Assembly: GCA_030737875.1 (NCBI GenBank)
Contig: CM060910.1
Coordinates: 246,482,427 to 246,546,426 of the forward strand
From: Allium sativum
Lineage: Eukaryota; Streptophyta; Magnoliopsida; Asparagales; Amaryllidaceae
Reading direction: 5' to 3'
DNA: 64,000 nucleotides
Shown here: positions 47,033 to 60,219 of the stretch, in pieces
How the letters are laid out: every line of letters starts with the position of its first letter
Position numbering within the stretch: position 1 is the stretch's first letter
Notes under the pieces: generated by a model
The model's input: the letters and a program-made list of their open reading frames with translations, nothing else
Told to the model about the DNA's origin: nothing
Databases searched by the model: none
Made by a program: the position numbers and the translations under genes

Positions 47033-49025
47033 TGTAACAACCCGCAATATCTGAACCAATTTAAAATTTTATTTTAAGGAAATTATGTTAGAAAATGCGT
47101 CAGAATTTAAAATTTCATTATTTTTAAATTATTAAATTAAATTATTGAGTATAAATTAGTCCTAAATGAAATTAGGATATTATTAATGAGGTTTAGTTAT
47201 TTTTGTTGAATGTTAGATTTCAAATAATGTATATTCTAGATAAATAAACTATAGCAACATACCTATACCTTTGGCGATATTTAAGTGAACTCTAATTTTG
47301 TTTATGTATTATTTAACTTATATGGTTTTAATCTTCTTTATTATTCATGCCATCAATGAAAATTTCATGTATTTATCCGTATTTTGTTTGGTTGTTTTAT
47401 GTTTTACATTTAATTAGTATGTCTTCCAATGTCACATGCTCCTTTTAAATCTTTTTACTAAGGATAGATTTTGTTTACTAACAATGATTTTTTAAATTAC
47501 ACACACATTTTATTGCATGTCTCTTTGACTTAAATTTAATAAAATTGAGCAATCATTAAATTAGTTTCAAAATCTCATCAAATATTATATATTGTGAGTG
47601 TTAATTTCATAGTGCATAAATTATTTAATAAAACTTTACATGCATACATAGACTTTCTCTCTCTCCTCTTTCTATCTATCATTCAAATCCATTTAGAAAC
47701 AAAGCTATTCCCTTTATTTATCCTTTTCTTCATCCCTTCTCTTTATATCTACAATCTTCAAAACTCAAAATAAAATAAAATAAAAGCCTACAAAACTATA
47801 TGCATATTCCTATGATTTATTCTTATTAGTCCAATTAAATATGTCCCCTAAATTACGTTATTTAATATTACGTGTTTTGAAATTTAAAAAGTCACATAAC
47901 TTTCTTATAGTCATCATTAAAACAATAAATTATGCATTCATTACTTTCTAATATTCTCTTTCTTTATGTAATTTCCTTTTGAATTTTTAATAAGAAATAA
48001 AGGCTAATAAATGTTGATTAGATTAACATGACGTGTCTTGTCAACAAATTTATTCACTTGTAACCTACTACATATGAAGAGACTCAAGTGAGGAATAAAA
48101 TAAAGTATATAACCAAATATAAATATATACATTATATGAAAATATGTATAGGCGTTGTATGAAAATATACATATACAATATATGAACATACATAAATGCG
48201 ACATATAAAATGGTCATGAAATGAAATATTCATTAGTTATTTAAAAATTTATTTTGTTAGACAAAAGCATCGCTATTAGCGTATTAGTGAAATATAAAAT
48301 CAGAAATAAAGAGAAGTCGCCTCTTTCATAAAATAAATAAAATTTGTAATCATATTCAATGAGGCGTGTCATTCATTGCAAGGAAAATAAAAAAGGAAAA
48401 AAATAATAATAATGACAATGATAACAATAATTGTCGCATGCGTTTCATTCATATCCTTTAATTCTTTATGTTCTCTCTCTTCTTATCATATACATATATG
48501 CCATACTATATACCTTTTATAAGTACAAAAAAAGAGAAAAAAAGAATAAGATAGACAATTATTAAATTAAATATTGTTTAATATATTGTTAATATATATT
48601 GACCTTTATCTCACATAGATTAACACCTCATCGCTATCAATTAATTTAATTCTTTTGTAATGTGCAATATATGGTTAGCGGGCCCTTTTTTGAATTAAAG
48701 AAGTAAATAATTAATTAATTTATAAATACCCTTTGTTTTCAAACCAAAACCCTAATCCCATTATACTACAGCCACCACTTATATTTTTAATGGCCAAACC
48801 TATTCTAATTTAAATCCTTAATCATTCTCCATTGCATCTAAATTTAATCCCAAATATAAAACGAAGAATGTAGAGCTTTTTGTGATCTTCAGTTTTCTAC
48901 GGCTATGATCGTTCTTCATGAAATGATTCGCTCGAGGTGGCTGGTTGAACATTCGTCGTTCGTCGTGGGTTTCCGCGCAGGGGGCCCCATCGAGATGGTT
49001 ATGGTGGCAGGATTTGGTGGCTAAA
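47033..49025 (+). mobile_element. R6: LTR start, cut by R7
   Basis: TGTAACAACCCGCAATATC begins exactly where R2's 3' LTR loses similarity to its 5' LTR, so R6 inserted there. TAAAT (47028-47032) would be its target duplication. The 2 kb visible are AT-rich, with ACCCTAAT-type leader sequence near 48750 and GC-richer DNA at 48950-49020. Tandem TATATGAAAATATG-like units lie at 48110-48210. The remainder lies beyond R7, outside the window. Confidence 0.72.
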
Positions 49026-49374
49026 TGTAATGACCCGAAAATTCCCACCCGTTGGATCGACCATAAACCACACAGGTCTGACCCAAAAGTTGGAAATTCT
49101 CGAATGCATTAACTCTGGGCATACTACAACATCAGAACAAATAACAAAAGACTTTTATAACATTATAATAACGTTACATCAGAGTACAGAATATCAGAGT
49201 ACATCGAATAAATATATTACAACGGAAGATTATATTACAAGAAATTAATACAATACACAGCGGAAGACTTCATTGCTCAGGACACAGCTTTAAGCTTCGA
49301 TCCAAGATCCTGCTAAAGAGATAAAGATATCTGCAAAAAGCTACTCGACTGCCCGTGTGGAAAGAGGGCACCCG

Positions 49375-49397
49375 AGTTCGCAAGGTGAAAACAAACT
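49375..49397 (-). other. R7 LTR conserved hairpin
   Basis: In sense AGTTTG pairs with CGAACT including one U-G pair, next to ATGACTGACC and GGGTGCCC as in R1, R4, R5 and R8. On the opposite strand that pair would be a C-A mismatch, so pairing favours the sense RNA. Confidence 0.68.
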
Positions 49398-50638
49398 ACG
49401 GGTCAGTCATGGGACTGGTGTGAGAATTCTTAACTAGGTTAACTAATAGTAATAAGGCAAATCCAAGGACCACGCCGCTAACGCGGAACGGGTTTACTCC
49501 AATGGATTGCCGTGCATAATAATAAAGGAAATCGTCAAATAGCGCAATGCTTTTTTTTGGAAAAATGAAACCATTATAAGACCCAGGTCCCATCACACAA
49601 TGCAACGCACACCAGAGGATAGGGTTTTACCTTATAATGGTCAAAGGATGCTTGATACGTGAAAACGATATTATTATTAGTGTGTGTATATATATATAAA
49701 ACATTCAAATATAATATCAATCCTAGGCGGCATAGGTACCATATACTATGTCGTCGTACTAGTTCTACAATCAAAACCGCAAGGTCATATTGGAAATTGG
49801 ATTTCCATCATGAGTCGAGGCTAGGGGCAAGCTCCTCTCCGATTCGAGACACTCTAGCAGATGCCTCAGGATCCCCCGTAGTGAACCCTTGGATGCGGTA
49901 GGGCCGGTCCCCGCCTATCGGCAGTGGATTGGTTATGCCTGAACACACGCTTCCCGGTTCCTTTGAACCTATAATATGACCACTATCGGCCTATAAAAAT
50001 CCGAGGCGCCTCAAAATCCATCATCCACATAAGTAAAATGTCAGGGCTGGTAGGTCGCTGACACCACTCTAGCTAGAAAAAAACGTGTGCACTCCCTACG
50101 GTCCATATCCCGTTTTTGACTCATACCGGGGTGTGAGGCTCGCGAAGTCACGCTATACACAAAGCTACGCCTAAACAGGTCGTGCTTTGATCATCAACCA
50201 CAAGGCCTGCTTTTCAACAAAAGCCTTGATCAATGCATCTTAGTATGCCACATTGTCAGTCCATACTATACCATTGATTTCTGCCAATATATAACCTCTA
50301 AGCTCATATGTCTCAGAGAAGGGTGTTAACCACCAAGCAGATATATATTAACAGAGATCAACGAATGTAGTATAAAGGACTACAACGTCAGACATACATT
50401 CCATTTATAAACTTATGCTCTAGGTCTGAGCGAAAGTCAAATCCGTACAAATCAACACTACGTCCGGATAACTACCATCTTAGCCCCGTCTTGGGAGCAA
50501 ATCAATCAAGGACCTCAACGCTAGTTACCCATTCGATGTGAAGATCGCCGGTCTTCAATCGCCGTCTTCAACTCTTAGATTTAAAACGTCGTATAATCAT
50601 TTGAAACGAGATTGAACTCGGTCTTCTCAAATGATTCT

Positions 50639-50686
<48 letters not shown>

Positions 50687-51089
50687 AAAAACATTTCATA
50701 TCGTTATTAATATTTGATAACGACCTATCGCTATTTTTATTTATATAAAAATAGCCTAAATAATTTAACGACGCTTCGGGTCGATGGGCGACCCTGGCGC
50801 TGTTTTCAACCAAATTTGATTTACACATAACTTGAAATCTAACCGTTGGATTTTGGCAAAATTTATGTCGTTGGAAAGATCTTCCCAAAGCGGTCCTAAC
50901 GGCTCCAGTTTTGGGAAAATCCGACGGTCGGATCTCTCGGTATAACCGTTTAAAGTTACGATTGCGGATACGCGAACTGCCGCGCGCGTTCCTTTTAATT
51001 TATAATTTATATTTATATAAGTATAAATCGTTTGGCGATTTCAACTATTAACGTCTATTCTTTTATCGCATTTAAAATGACGATAAAAA

Positions 51090-52320
51090 CATAACATTTA
51101 TTTTACTCTGTTTTATTTACATTTAAAATGTAAATAAAATGTGCTTTTTAAATTCACTTTAATTCATGCTTTATTTACACCAAATATAAATGGATGTTCT
51201 TTTTCTATCTTTGGTTTATTTACACTAAATGTAAATAAAAAAATTAAATAATCCTTTTCTATCTTTTGATTTATTTAGTCTAAATGTAAATAAATATTCT
51301 TTCTTACCATTTATTAATTTACCTAGATATAAATAATGTTTTCATTTTCCTTTTCTTATTTCTTTACCCAAATGTAAATAAATGGTTTTTCTACTTCTAC
51401 TTTTTCTTATTTATTTACACTATTTGTAAATAAATGTTTTTACTTTTCTTTTATCTTATTTATTTACACTATTTGTAAATAAATGTTTTATTTTTACTTT
51501 TGCTATATTTATTTACATTAATTGTAAATAAATGTATCTAATTTCTTATTCATATTTATTTACGCTATTTGTAAATAAATGATTTCAATTTCCTTACCAA
51601 TCCTATTTACATAGTAAATGTAAATAAATGTATTTCTTTAATTCTTTTCTAATATTTCTTTTTTTACATAAAAAGAATATCTTATGTTAATTCTTTTCTA
51701 ACATTTCTTTTTATTATTTTTATTTACATAAGAAAATGTAAATAATTACCATCCACATTTTGGTTCTTTTTATTCCATTTTTTTTGTTTATTTACATAAG
51801 AAAATGTAAATAAATTCTAATTCACATGTTTAATCTTATAATCTTAATTACATAGAAATGTAATTTTATTTACAATGTAAAAACATGTTCTTTAATTACA
51901 TAAAAGTATAATTTTATTTAATCTTTTATTTATCTAATGTAAATAAATGTCTTACTTTTTCTATGTTTTATTTTATTTACACTAAATAGTTTACATATGC
52001 TTTAACCTCCCACATTGGATAGGTATTGTTGTGATTACTGGACAGCCGGGCGGGTCCGGACAGGTTTACATCACATCTCAATCCAAACTCGGGTTAAGCA
52101 TACTAATTCATATTAAGAAAAATGGAATAAATGTTTTTTTCCTTTTTTTTTCTTTTCTCATTTATTTACCTATTTGTAAATGAATGTCTAAATTACTTTA
52201 CCTTATTTATTTACCTAAACGTAAATAAATGTTTCAATTACTTCATCTTAAGTATTTAGATAAGAAATGTAAATGCTTATTCCCTATTCTTTTACATTGA
52301 AAAATGTAAATACTTAATCC
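51090..52320 (-). repeat. R7 LTR array of TTTATTTACA/TGTAAATAAA hairpins
   Basis: About 15 units at roughly 45-65 bp each hold an inverted repeat with arms TTTATTTACA and TGTAAATAAA and a 4-6 base centre; the clearest are at 51405-51480. TGTAAATA itself occurs about a dozen times in perfect form on each strand. The other LTR repeats this from about 63640 to the window end. A GC-rich island interrupts at 52010-52100. Confidence 0.9.
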
Positions 52321-52379
52321 TTTTTATTATTTCTTCTTAACAAAATGTTTATTTTGTTTTTATCCTTTTATCTACTTTA

Positions 52380-53520
52380 AACAAAAATGCGAGTTTTGAC
52401 GCTACTAATTTATATTGATAAACCTGTGAATTTTTGTCGCAACTAATTTATATTGATAAATAGTATATTTTTAACGCTACTAATTTATATTGACAAAATT
52501 GTTAACTTTAATCCAACTATCATAATTTGACAAATATGTCAATTCTAATTCAACTACTATAATTTGACAAAAATGTCAATTTTAGTCCCACTATCATAGT
52601 TTGATAAATAGGTCAATTCTAAAGGTAAAAAGCGACATTTCTATTTATCATGCACAAATCCTATGTAATTGACATTTTTATTTATCACAACACTTTTAAC
52701 TAAAATGACATGTTTATATTAGCATAACATGACTAACTAAATGACATGTTTAACAACCCTAATATCAGAATAAAAATAAGTATTTTTAATCACATGACAT
52801 GACATTATTATAACATAAATGGTATTTTTATTCTAATGTCATATTTGCATTGTGAAAATATAACCATTTCGCTAATTCGCTCTTAATATACAAAATGTCC
52901 ACTTTGTTTAATTCACTTTTAATATACAAAAATGTATATTTTGTCTAATTCTTCTCCATGCAAAAAAATGCTAATTTTGTTTATCCAATTCAATGCAAAC
53001 AAAAATGCTAATTTTGTTTATTCTATTCAATGCAAACAAAAATGCTAATTTCGTTTATTCTATTCTAATATTCATTTTAATCTTTACATTGAAAAAAAAA
53101 TGTAAATTTACTATTTCTATGTAATATTTGCATTTTAGGATGCAAAAGCAAAGGCAAACTTATTTCTAATGTAAACGTCCTTTCTAGTGTCAACATTTCA
53201 AAAATAACTATATTTCCCACTACCAATATTTGATTCACTTCAATCATATAATATGACGATGAAATATGTGTCACAATACTCAAATTATCATAACGGTGGT
53301 TTTGGTGTCATAATATTCAGAATAACACAACGATGGTTTCGGCGTCATAATATTCAAAATAACACAATGATGGTTTGGCGTCGTAGCATTCAAAATAAAA
53401 CAATGATGGTTTGGCGTCATAATATTCAAAATAACACAATGATGGTTTTAGCGTCATAATATCTATTTTAACACAACGGTATAAATTGTGTCATTGCAAC
53501 TATACTAACACAATGATGTA
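52380..53520 (-). repeat. R7 LTR: further short-repeat families
   Basis: Several small arrays follow each other, each with its own unit: TTTATATTGATAAA (52400-52500), TTTGACAAAAATGTCAATTTTA (52500-52620), ACATGACATGTTTA (52690-52810), AATGCTAATTTTGTTTAT (52960-53060) and ACACAATGATGGTTT with GCGTCATAATATTCAAAATA (53270-53460, unit about 37 bp). Most units contain a short palindrome. Confidence 0.8.
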
Positions 53521-54569
53521 AATTGTGGTGTACTTTTGATGGATCACAATACAAGCCTCATCTTTATTTGTAAATGAGAATAAAGATCATTAAACTTACA
53601 TTCTGTTATATGTAAATGAAGACAAAGATAGAAATTGTCCCTGTACTTAAGTTGACAAAATGAGCACAAAATTTTGTTGTAACGACCCAGAAAATCTGAA
53701 CCAATTTAAAATTTTTAAGTTGGCTAAAATAATGGATTTTAAATATTTAAAATAAATATTTTATCTAATGGCAATGAAAAGTGAGTTGAATCGACAATTG
53801 AAAACGAATATAATTAATTATAATTATAAACAAGGCTTGAAAAGGCGCTGCAGTTTCAAAAATTGAATTCAAACTTTGCCGGGCTGTACCGGGTGCAAAA
53901 CAATCCGGATTTTAGTGAAACCAAAAATATTTAAATCTGTTAGTGAATACCTTTCTAACGAATCTGAAAAATCGAATTTTCATAGCGGAAAGCAAAAGTT
54001 ATGGCCGAATGAATTTTCAGAACGGTCGCTATGGAATTTATATAGCCCGTGAAAATGGCCATTTTGCATACGACCTCGGAATTCGACGAAACCACTTTTG
54101 TTGGATCCGGGATGAGAAGTTATTGCTAGGTTTCAAATTTCATAATTTTTGAAGCTAATACGTGAGCGTGGCAAAAGAAAATGTGTTTTGGTCAATTACA
54201 GTTAAAATGGATCGACCAAAAATGGGCCTTTTTGCAAACGGTCTCAGAATTCGACGAAACTAGTTTTGTTGGCACCGTATCGTCAAAAAAAATAGCTAGA
54301 TTTATTTTTCTGGAATTTTTCGAATCAGTTTGTGGCCCTGGCAAATTGAAATGTACGTTCAAATTAAATATTGAATGTTTTATATTTTGATTTGAATGGA
54401 AACTGACTGAAACAGTCGAATGGGCCTACGAAACATATCCCATTGTGTTCGGAATGGGGGTAAAACGCTAGGGACGACAGTTGTTGGGCTTGGATTGGTG
54501 TTCGTGGGTGGCAAGGGGTATTTTCGGATTTTAAAACTTTATAAATAAAATAAAAAAAATCTATTAGTC

Positions 54570-54955
54570 CACGTCAGACCCCCCCCCCTCCCGCTTCTCT
54601 CTCCCCGATCGCGATATACGGCGGAAAAACCCACGTGTCTTCTCTCCTCCGTTTCTCCTCCCACCAGCAAAATTAGCCCCTCCCCCAGTTGAAGATTTTG
54701 AAGAGCTCAAGAAGATCTTCAAATACATATGTAGTTTGTATTTTTTCGTGCATCATTCGAAGAGATATCGCGCTCGAAAGTTCCGAGCTTCCAACCGCCG
54801 CCGTCGTCACCAGAAGCCACCGAGTTAACCCCCCTTCCTGGCGCACGTGCGCCTCACGTAGCTCTTCGACCCTGCGCAACCCGATCGTGGAACCATTGCA
54901 CGGATTGATCGAAAAATCGAAACCTAGTTTCGAACAGTTCTGAAAGGTATCGGCT
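54570..54955 (+). promoter_or_regulatory. R8 LTR CT-rich and GC-rich leader
   Basis: CCCCCCCCTCCC and CTTCTCTCTCCCC open a GC-rich segment about 0.9 kb from the LTR start. An 84-codon frame starts at 54689 without a recognised domain. A GGTATCGG at about 54946 could be a splice donor. Confidence 0.42.
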
Positions 54956-55179
54956 GTTTTAATTTAAAACTGATTTCGGCAGTTTAAAACCATTGCAAAC
55001 CTTTGAAAAATCATATCTTTTTGCTGTGTTAACGAAATTCGATGAAACAGGAAACATCGTGACCGTGTGGACGCCTTCTACATTTTGGAAGAGACCGCGT
55101 ATTTTTCTGAGCCTTCTGCTATTTTTGGTGGAGTGGAACCCAATGTGAGATTTCTGATTTGAAAACAATATGGAAAACG

Positions 55180-55310
55180 ACGATGTATAAATTATATAGT
55201 CGATGTATGAGTTATATAAGCGTTGTACACCTCATGTATAAGCGTTGTATAAGTTGTACGTTCGATGTATAAGTTGTATATGCGTTGTAAAAATTATATA
55301 TGTGTTGAAA
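55180..55310 (+). repeat. R8 CGATGTATAAGTTGTATA repeat
   Basis: About six to eight units of roughly 20 bp based on CGATGTATAAGTTRTATA follow the leader, in the place where R1, R4 and R5 have hairpin arrays. Confidence 0.75.
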
Positions 55311-55324
55311 TAAAAGTGAATTGC

Positions 55325-55356
<32 letters not shown>

Positions 55357-55363
55357 CGCCCCT

Positions 55364-55382
55364 CGTCCACAAACCATGGACG
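55364..55382 (+). other. R8 conserved CGTCCA hairpin
   Basis: CGTCCA pairs with TGGACG around CAAACCA. It is the third hairpin of the block seen in R1, R4 and R5, here directly after a TA run. Confidence 0.68.
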
Positions 55383-56321
55383 ATATTTATTGGTTGAAAT
55401 TGTTGTGAAAATTGATTGATAGCGAATGGTTGTTTGGGATTGTTTGTGGTTGATGTTGATTGATTATGGTTGAAAAATACCCGTTTGTGGTTGAAAAATG
55501 TTTGGTTGAAACCACATAGGATTAGTTTGTGGAAATGAAATAAATATATACATGCCGCCTGCGTGCGAACTAGATGCATGATCCCCATTGTCAAAAACTG
55601 CGAGGTTTTAAGGTAGAGCGAGGAGCCGTACTAGGGACGGTCCCAGTTTTAGCTACCCTGCCGTTATGCTGCCGAAATTTTGAATAATATTCATGTGTTT
55701 GAATTATTTTCATTTGCTAAAACTATATTTATTCATTGAATAGAAAACCTTCATGTGTTGAATCGATATTCATTCGTTGATTAGAAATTCATGTGTTGAA
55801 TGTTATTCGCGTTTTAAATATAAAAATCACATTTTTATCTATATATAGAAAATATAGAAAACCTTCATGTGTTGAATCGATATTCATTCGTTGATTAGAA
55901 ATTCATGTGTTGAATGGTATTCACATTTTGAAATAAATCGTTTGATAATAAAAATCACCTTTTATCGACTATATGAACTGTGTAAAATAATCTCGTTTTG
56001 AAAGAAATTGTTTTATAAGAAAAATCCTATTTTATCACCTATATATACATTATATAAAATAATAGTGTTTTGAAATGAATTGTTTTACAATAAAAATCAC
56101 ATTTTTATTATATACATGAATCGTTGAAATGTGAAGTGTTAAAAATAGCCACTCGTTCAAATAAACATATATGAGTTGAAATATTCATTAATTAGCTAAT
56201 GATATGATTTTTGCCTATACACGCAATGTTAGAATGAATGGAGTTTTTAAACCAAATGGAATCAAATATGAAGTTGAATGGAAAATGAAAAATGATAAGA
56301 ACTGTATATATGTACATGCAT

Positions 56322-56580
56322 ATTTATTGAACAGGTTATAGCAAAGGGGCTAGAGAAGAGGAATAAAATTTTGTGCCCGACAAATAGGTACACATTTACT
56401 GTTTTTTTTTGGGTGATGATTTTATGAGCCTGTTGGCTAGCCGCTTGGCTTTTCCTTTTTCTTTTTGATATGAGACGCCCGTGTGGCTATTTGGGAATTT
56501 TCCCAGCCCCTCCCGTACAAAGGAGGTTATGGCGAAATTTTCCAAAATTTTAAGGCGTTAGTGAAATATTTGAAGTGAAA
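56322..56580 (+). other. Internal-region segment inside the R8 LTR
   Basis: The order TTGAACAGGTTATAGCAAAG, GCCCGACAAATAGGTACA, TTTATGAGCCTGTTGGCTAG, CCGCTTGGCTTTTCC and GGAGGTTATGGCGAAATTTT parallels R1's internal region at about 1740-1990. Here it lies in the middle of an LTR. Confidence 0.85.
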
Positions 56581-56639
56581 ACGATATTGAAATTGTTGAA
56601 TGAACTATATTTATATAAATATAAATAAAATTAAAACGA

Positions 56640-57080
56640 AACGTGGCCGTGTAGTTCGTGTTTTGAAACCGTGATTTCAAACGACTAGTACGGGAAATCC
56701 GACCATTGGATTTTCCCGAAACCGCAACCGTCGGGTTCGCCTTGGAAATATCTTTCCAACGGCACCAACCTTGTAAAAATCCAACGGTTGGATTTTCAGA
56801 TATGTGTAAATCAAATCTGAAGAAAAACAGCGCCAGAAACGATTATATTTATATATATATATAAATATAATTATATTTAATCGAATAACGACGCTGCAGT
56901 TCGTATTTTGAAATCGAAACTTCAAACGATTGTACCGGGAGATCCGACCGTCGGATTTTCCCGAAATTGGAACCGTTGGATTAGTTTTGAAAAGACCTTT
57001 CTAATGATGTAAATTTTGTTAAGATCCAACGGTTGGATTTTCAGATATGTGTAAATCAAATCTGAAGAAAAACAGCGCCA
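56640..57080 (+). repeat. Tandem duplication of ~240 bp in R8
   Basis: Two copies (about 56640-56836 and 56887-57078) run from GCAGTTCGTRTTTTGAAA-type sequence through CCGACCGTCGGATTTTCCCG to CAAATCTGAAGAAAAACAGC. One copy of a related module is present in R1 (5455-5640), R4 (36255-36450) and R5 (44010-44215). Confidence 0.82.
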
Positions 57081-58627
57081 CGGCCGCGTTATGGCCCGAA
57101 GCGTCGTTTTGAATAAATTGGCTATTTTAAAATAAATAAAAATAGCGATAAATCGTTATCAAATATCATAAACAATATGGAATGGGAATAAACTGAATTT
57201 GCTCGATTTATGTGGTATTTGATGGTTGAATGTGTTTGGTGTGAAAATTACATTAAAGAACAAAATTGGTGTTATCGAATGACTTAACCATTGAAATAAA
57301 TTGATTTGAAATTCTAAATATACGTGAATTATTTGAAAAGTCCGAGTTAATTCTCATTTCAAATAATTGACCGACGATTGAAATTTGAAGATGAAGACGG
57401 TGGTCGAAGACCGGAGATCTTCACCTCGTTTGGATGGTAACCGAGGTCCTGATTGGGAGGCATCCCGAAATATGGATAATGAGTGGTGATCGTCCAGACG
57501 TACGTGGTGATCGATGGGTTTGCGAGGTATTTAGTGCCTTCGGTTTCGTTCAGACCCAGAACGGACTTATAGATGGATTGTGTGTCTGACATTGGATTTT
57601 ATTCTGTGTTGATTGATCTCTATTAAATATACATCTGTTTGGCGGCGAAGAATTTATTCTTTTGCTTAACGCCCTTCTCTGAAACGCACGAGCTCAGAGG
57701 TTGTATATCGACGGACACTAGTCGCATGGCTTGAATTGCCTGTGTGGCATGCTAAGATGCAGTGATCAGGGCTTCTGTTGAAAAGCAAAGTCTTGTGGTG
57801 ATGATCAAAGCACCGTTTGTGTGGCGTAGCTTTGTGTATAACGTGAATTCGCGAGCCTCACACCCCGGTATGAACCAGAAACGGGAGAAGGACCTCAGGG
57901 AGGGCATGCGTTTCTTTCTAGCTAGGGTGGTGTCAGTGACCTACCAGCCCTGACATTTATATACTTTTCACCTATGTGGTTGTTGCTGTTGCGAGGCGCC
58001 TCGGTTTGGTCGGACGATCCGGGTCCGATGGAGTCATTCATTGGCTCATTTACGCCCCAAAGGGCGGGGAAACGTATTGTTCAGGCACTATAATCCACAT
58101 CGGTGGACCGGCCCAGTCGCTCCAAGGGGCAGTTGCGGCTGTTCCTGTGGCTCGGGTTAGAGAGTCACGAATTCGGTAAGGACTATATTTTGCCTTAGTT
58201 CATGACAGAAATCCAATTTCCAAATACGTGACGATGCGGTTTTGATTGTATACCTATATATGGCGACATAGTGGTATGGGGCATTAATGTCGTCTATGAT
58301 TGATAGTTATGATTTGAAATTGTTTTCAATCATATAAACACTAGCAATAATATCAAATGCCTTTGTTTTATTCATATCAATCATATTTTGGTCGTTATAA
58401 GGCAAAAACTCTATCCTCCGGTTTGCGTTGCATTGTGTGATGGGAACTGAGTCTTATAACGGCTTCATTTTTATAAAAAGCATAGCGATGTTTAAAAGAA
58501 TGGTTTGTTTAAAGCACTGGCAATCCAATGGAGTAAACCCGTTCCACGAAAGTGGCGTGGTCCTGTGATTGGCCATATTATATATGTGTTGAGTAGATTT
58601 CTCATACCAGTCCCATGACTGACTCGT

Positions 58628-58648
58628 AGTTTGTTTCACTTTCAAACT
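58628..58648 (+). other. R8 LTR conserved hairpin
   Basis: AGTTTG/CAAACT lies next to ATGACTGAC and GGGTGCCC. One pair is G-C where R1 has A-U, changed on both sides. Confidence 0.7.
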
Positions 58649-59001
58649 CGGGTGCCCCCTTTTCTACACGGGCAGCCTTGTATTCAGGTTTAGCTGGTTC
58701 TTCCTGGATAGCTGGAGCTGAAGATGGATTCTATCATTTATCTCTTTTTATACTGTTCAGCTCCTATTGTACATATTTTGTTTGTTTTTCGCTGTAGACA
58801 TTTATGTATAGCTGAACTGTATTTTTACTAAGTATGATCCTGTATACTGTGTATCTCTGATGATTACTTTTATCTAGTATATTCTATTGTTCACTATCTG
58901 GTGTATTTTATTATTCTGTTCTGCTATTATCTATTTCTGTGTTATATTCCAAAGATAACCCTTGCCGCCGTCAGTACGGGGTTTGGGGTCGTCTCATTTG
59001 T

Positions 59002-59410
59002 TCTTTTATTATGTCAACAAACAACATAAGAATTTGTCTTTTTATCAAGTTAACAAAATGACATAAAACTTGTCCCTTTTAATTTAACAAACAAAATTAT
59101 GTAAAAATTGTCTTTTATTTTACAAAACAAAATTACATAAAAATTGTCTTTTATTTTAACAAACAAAATAAATGTTAAAAATTGTCCCTTTAATTTGTTA
59201 ACAAAAATAGTGTTAAAAATTGTCCTTTTTATTCGTTGACAAAATAATGTTAAAAATTGTCCTCTCTATTTGTTGACAAAATTGGACATAAAATAATCCT
59301 TTTTATTTTGTCTACAAAAATTTGTCTTTTTCTTATGTAAACAAAATAGCATAAAAATAATTTCCCTTTTTATTTGTATACAAAATTTTGCCTTTTCTTC
59401 TTTTGTAACA
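59002..59410 (-). repeat. R7 LTR AAAATTGTCCTTTTT array
   Basis: Units of about 40-45 bp with TTAACAAAATNNNNTTAAAAA and ATTGTCCTTTTTATT repeat eight or more times after the R8 insertion, continuing the series of arrays in R7. Confidence 0.8.
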
Positions 59411-59819
59411 AGGATAAACAAAATAAAGATTTAATATTTTTATGTAATAAATAAAAATAAAAACAAAAACAATAACGATGAGGATTTATCGAGAATGCAT
59501 CAGAAGTACAGATCTAAACAAAAGTCCACAGCATGATATCATACATCATCACATCAACAGATAATAAACTTAATCATCACATCACAGATAACTTACGTAA
59601 CAATTTTAATTAAAATTTTATATTAATTAAAAATCAGAAATCTCACATGCGTTGGAGATTTAGTCCAAATTTTCAAACAGTTCAGAAAGGCCTCGTGTCA
59701 GTCCAGGAATGTAGATCTGATCTCTACGATCACACAGCTTCTGAAATCGTTAATTTCGTTGATGTACGCATTAGTTATGGTCAGAATAAGATTGGAAATA
59801 AATTTAATTTATTAATTAA

Positions 59820-60075
59820 ATAATTAAATTAAAAATATACCCTCTTCTTCTTGTTCAAAGTCACGGCCGTGACTTTCAACTATTGTTCAAAACTTCACCT
59901 TCAGTTTTCGGGAGCTTGGATGCACGAAACGAGGCGCCGTCAGTTGGAGGAGGTGCGGCCAGGGGAGGCACACGTGTGCCTGGGGTGTTGGGGGGTGTGG
60001 TTGGAAAGAGGAGGTGAAGGAGAGCCGCCATGAACCTATGAAGGGGGCTAGGTTTCATTAGGGTTATGGGGTTGG
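59820..60075 (-). promoter_or_regulatory. R7 LTR GC-rich leader segment
   Basis: On the minus strand a GC-rich block about 1.1 kb from the LTR start holds a 60-codon frame (Pro/Leu-rich) from 60058. It has no known domain. The position agrees with the leaders of the other elements. Confidence 0.42.
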
Positions 60076-60219
60076 GTCTATGAGATATTATATAGACATT
60101 CGCAAATTGTTGTTTAGTCCTTATGTATTCTATTATATTTAATTCTATTAATTTTGCCCCCTTTATGTAAGTTATTTAATACAATTTGGTCCCTTTATTA
60201 TAAACAAATAATACTTTTC

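Larger units (their letters stand above)
53678..58996 (+). mobile_element. R8: solo LTR in R7 3' LTR
   Basis: A single 5.3 kb LTR starts TGTAACGACCCAG and ends GGGGTCGTCTCA, flanked by TTTGT at 53673-53677 and 58997-59001. It is distantly related to R1/R4/R5 and lies opposite to R7. It contains a stretch that elsewhere belongs to an internal region. Confidence 0.94.

Noticed and set aside
50642..50682. Replication origin or centromeric repeat from the TA tract
   Set aside because: A plain TA microsatellite present in both R7 LTRs; no other supporting signal.
54689..54943. 84-codon frame in R8 as a gene
   Set aside because: No recognisable domain, overlapped on the other strand, and sits in a GC-rich leader where long frames arise by composition.
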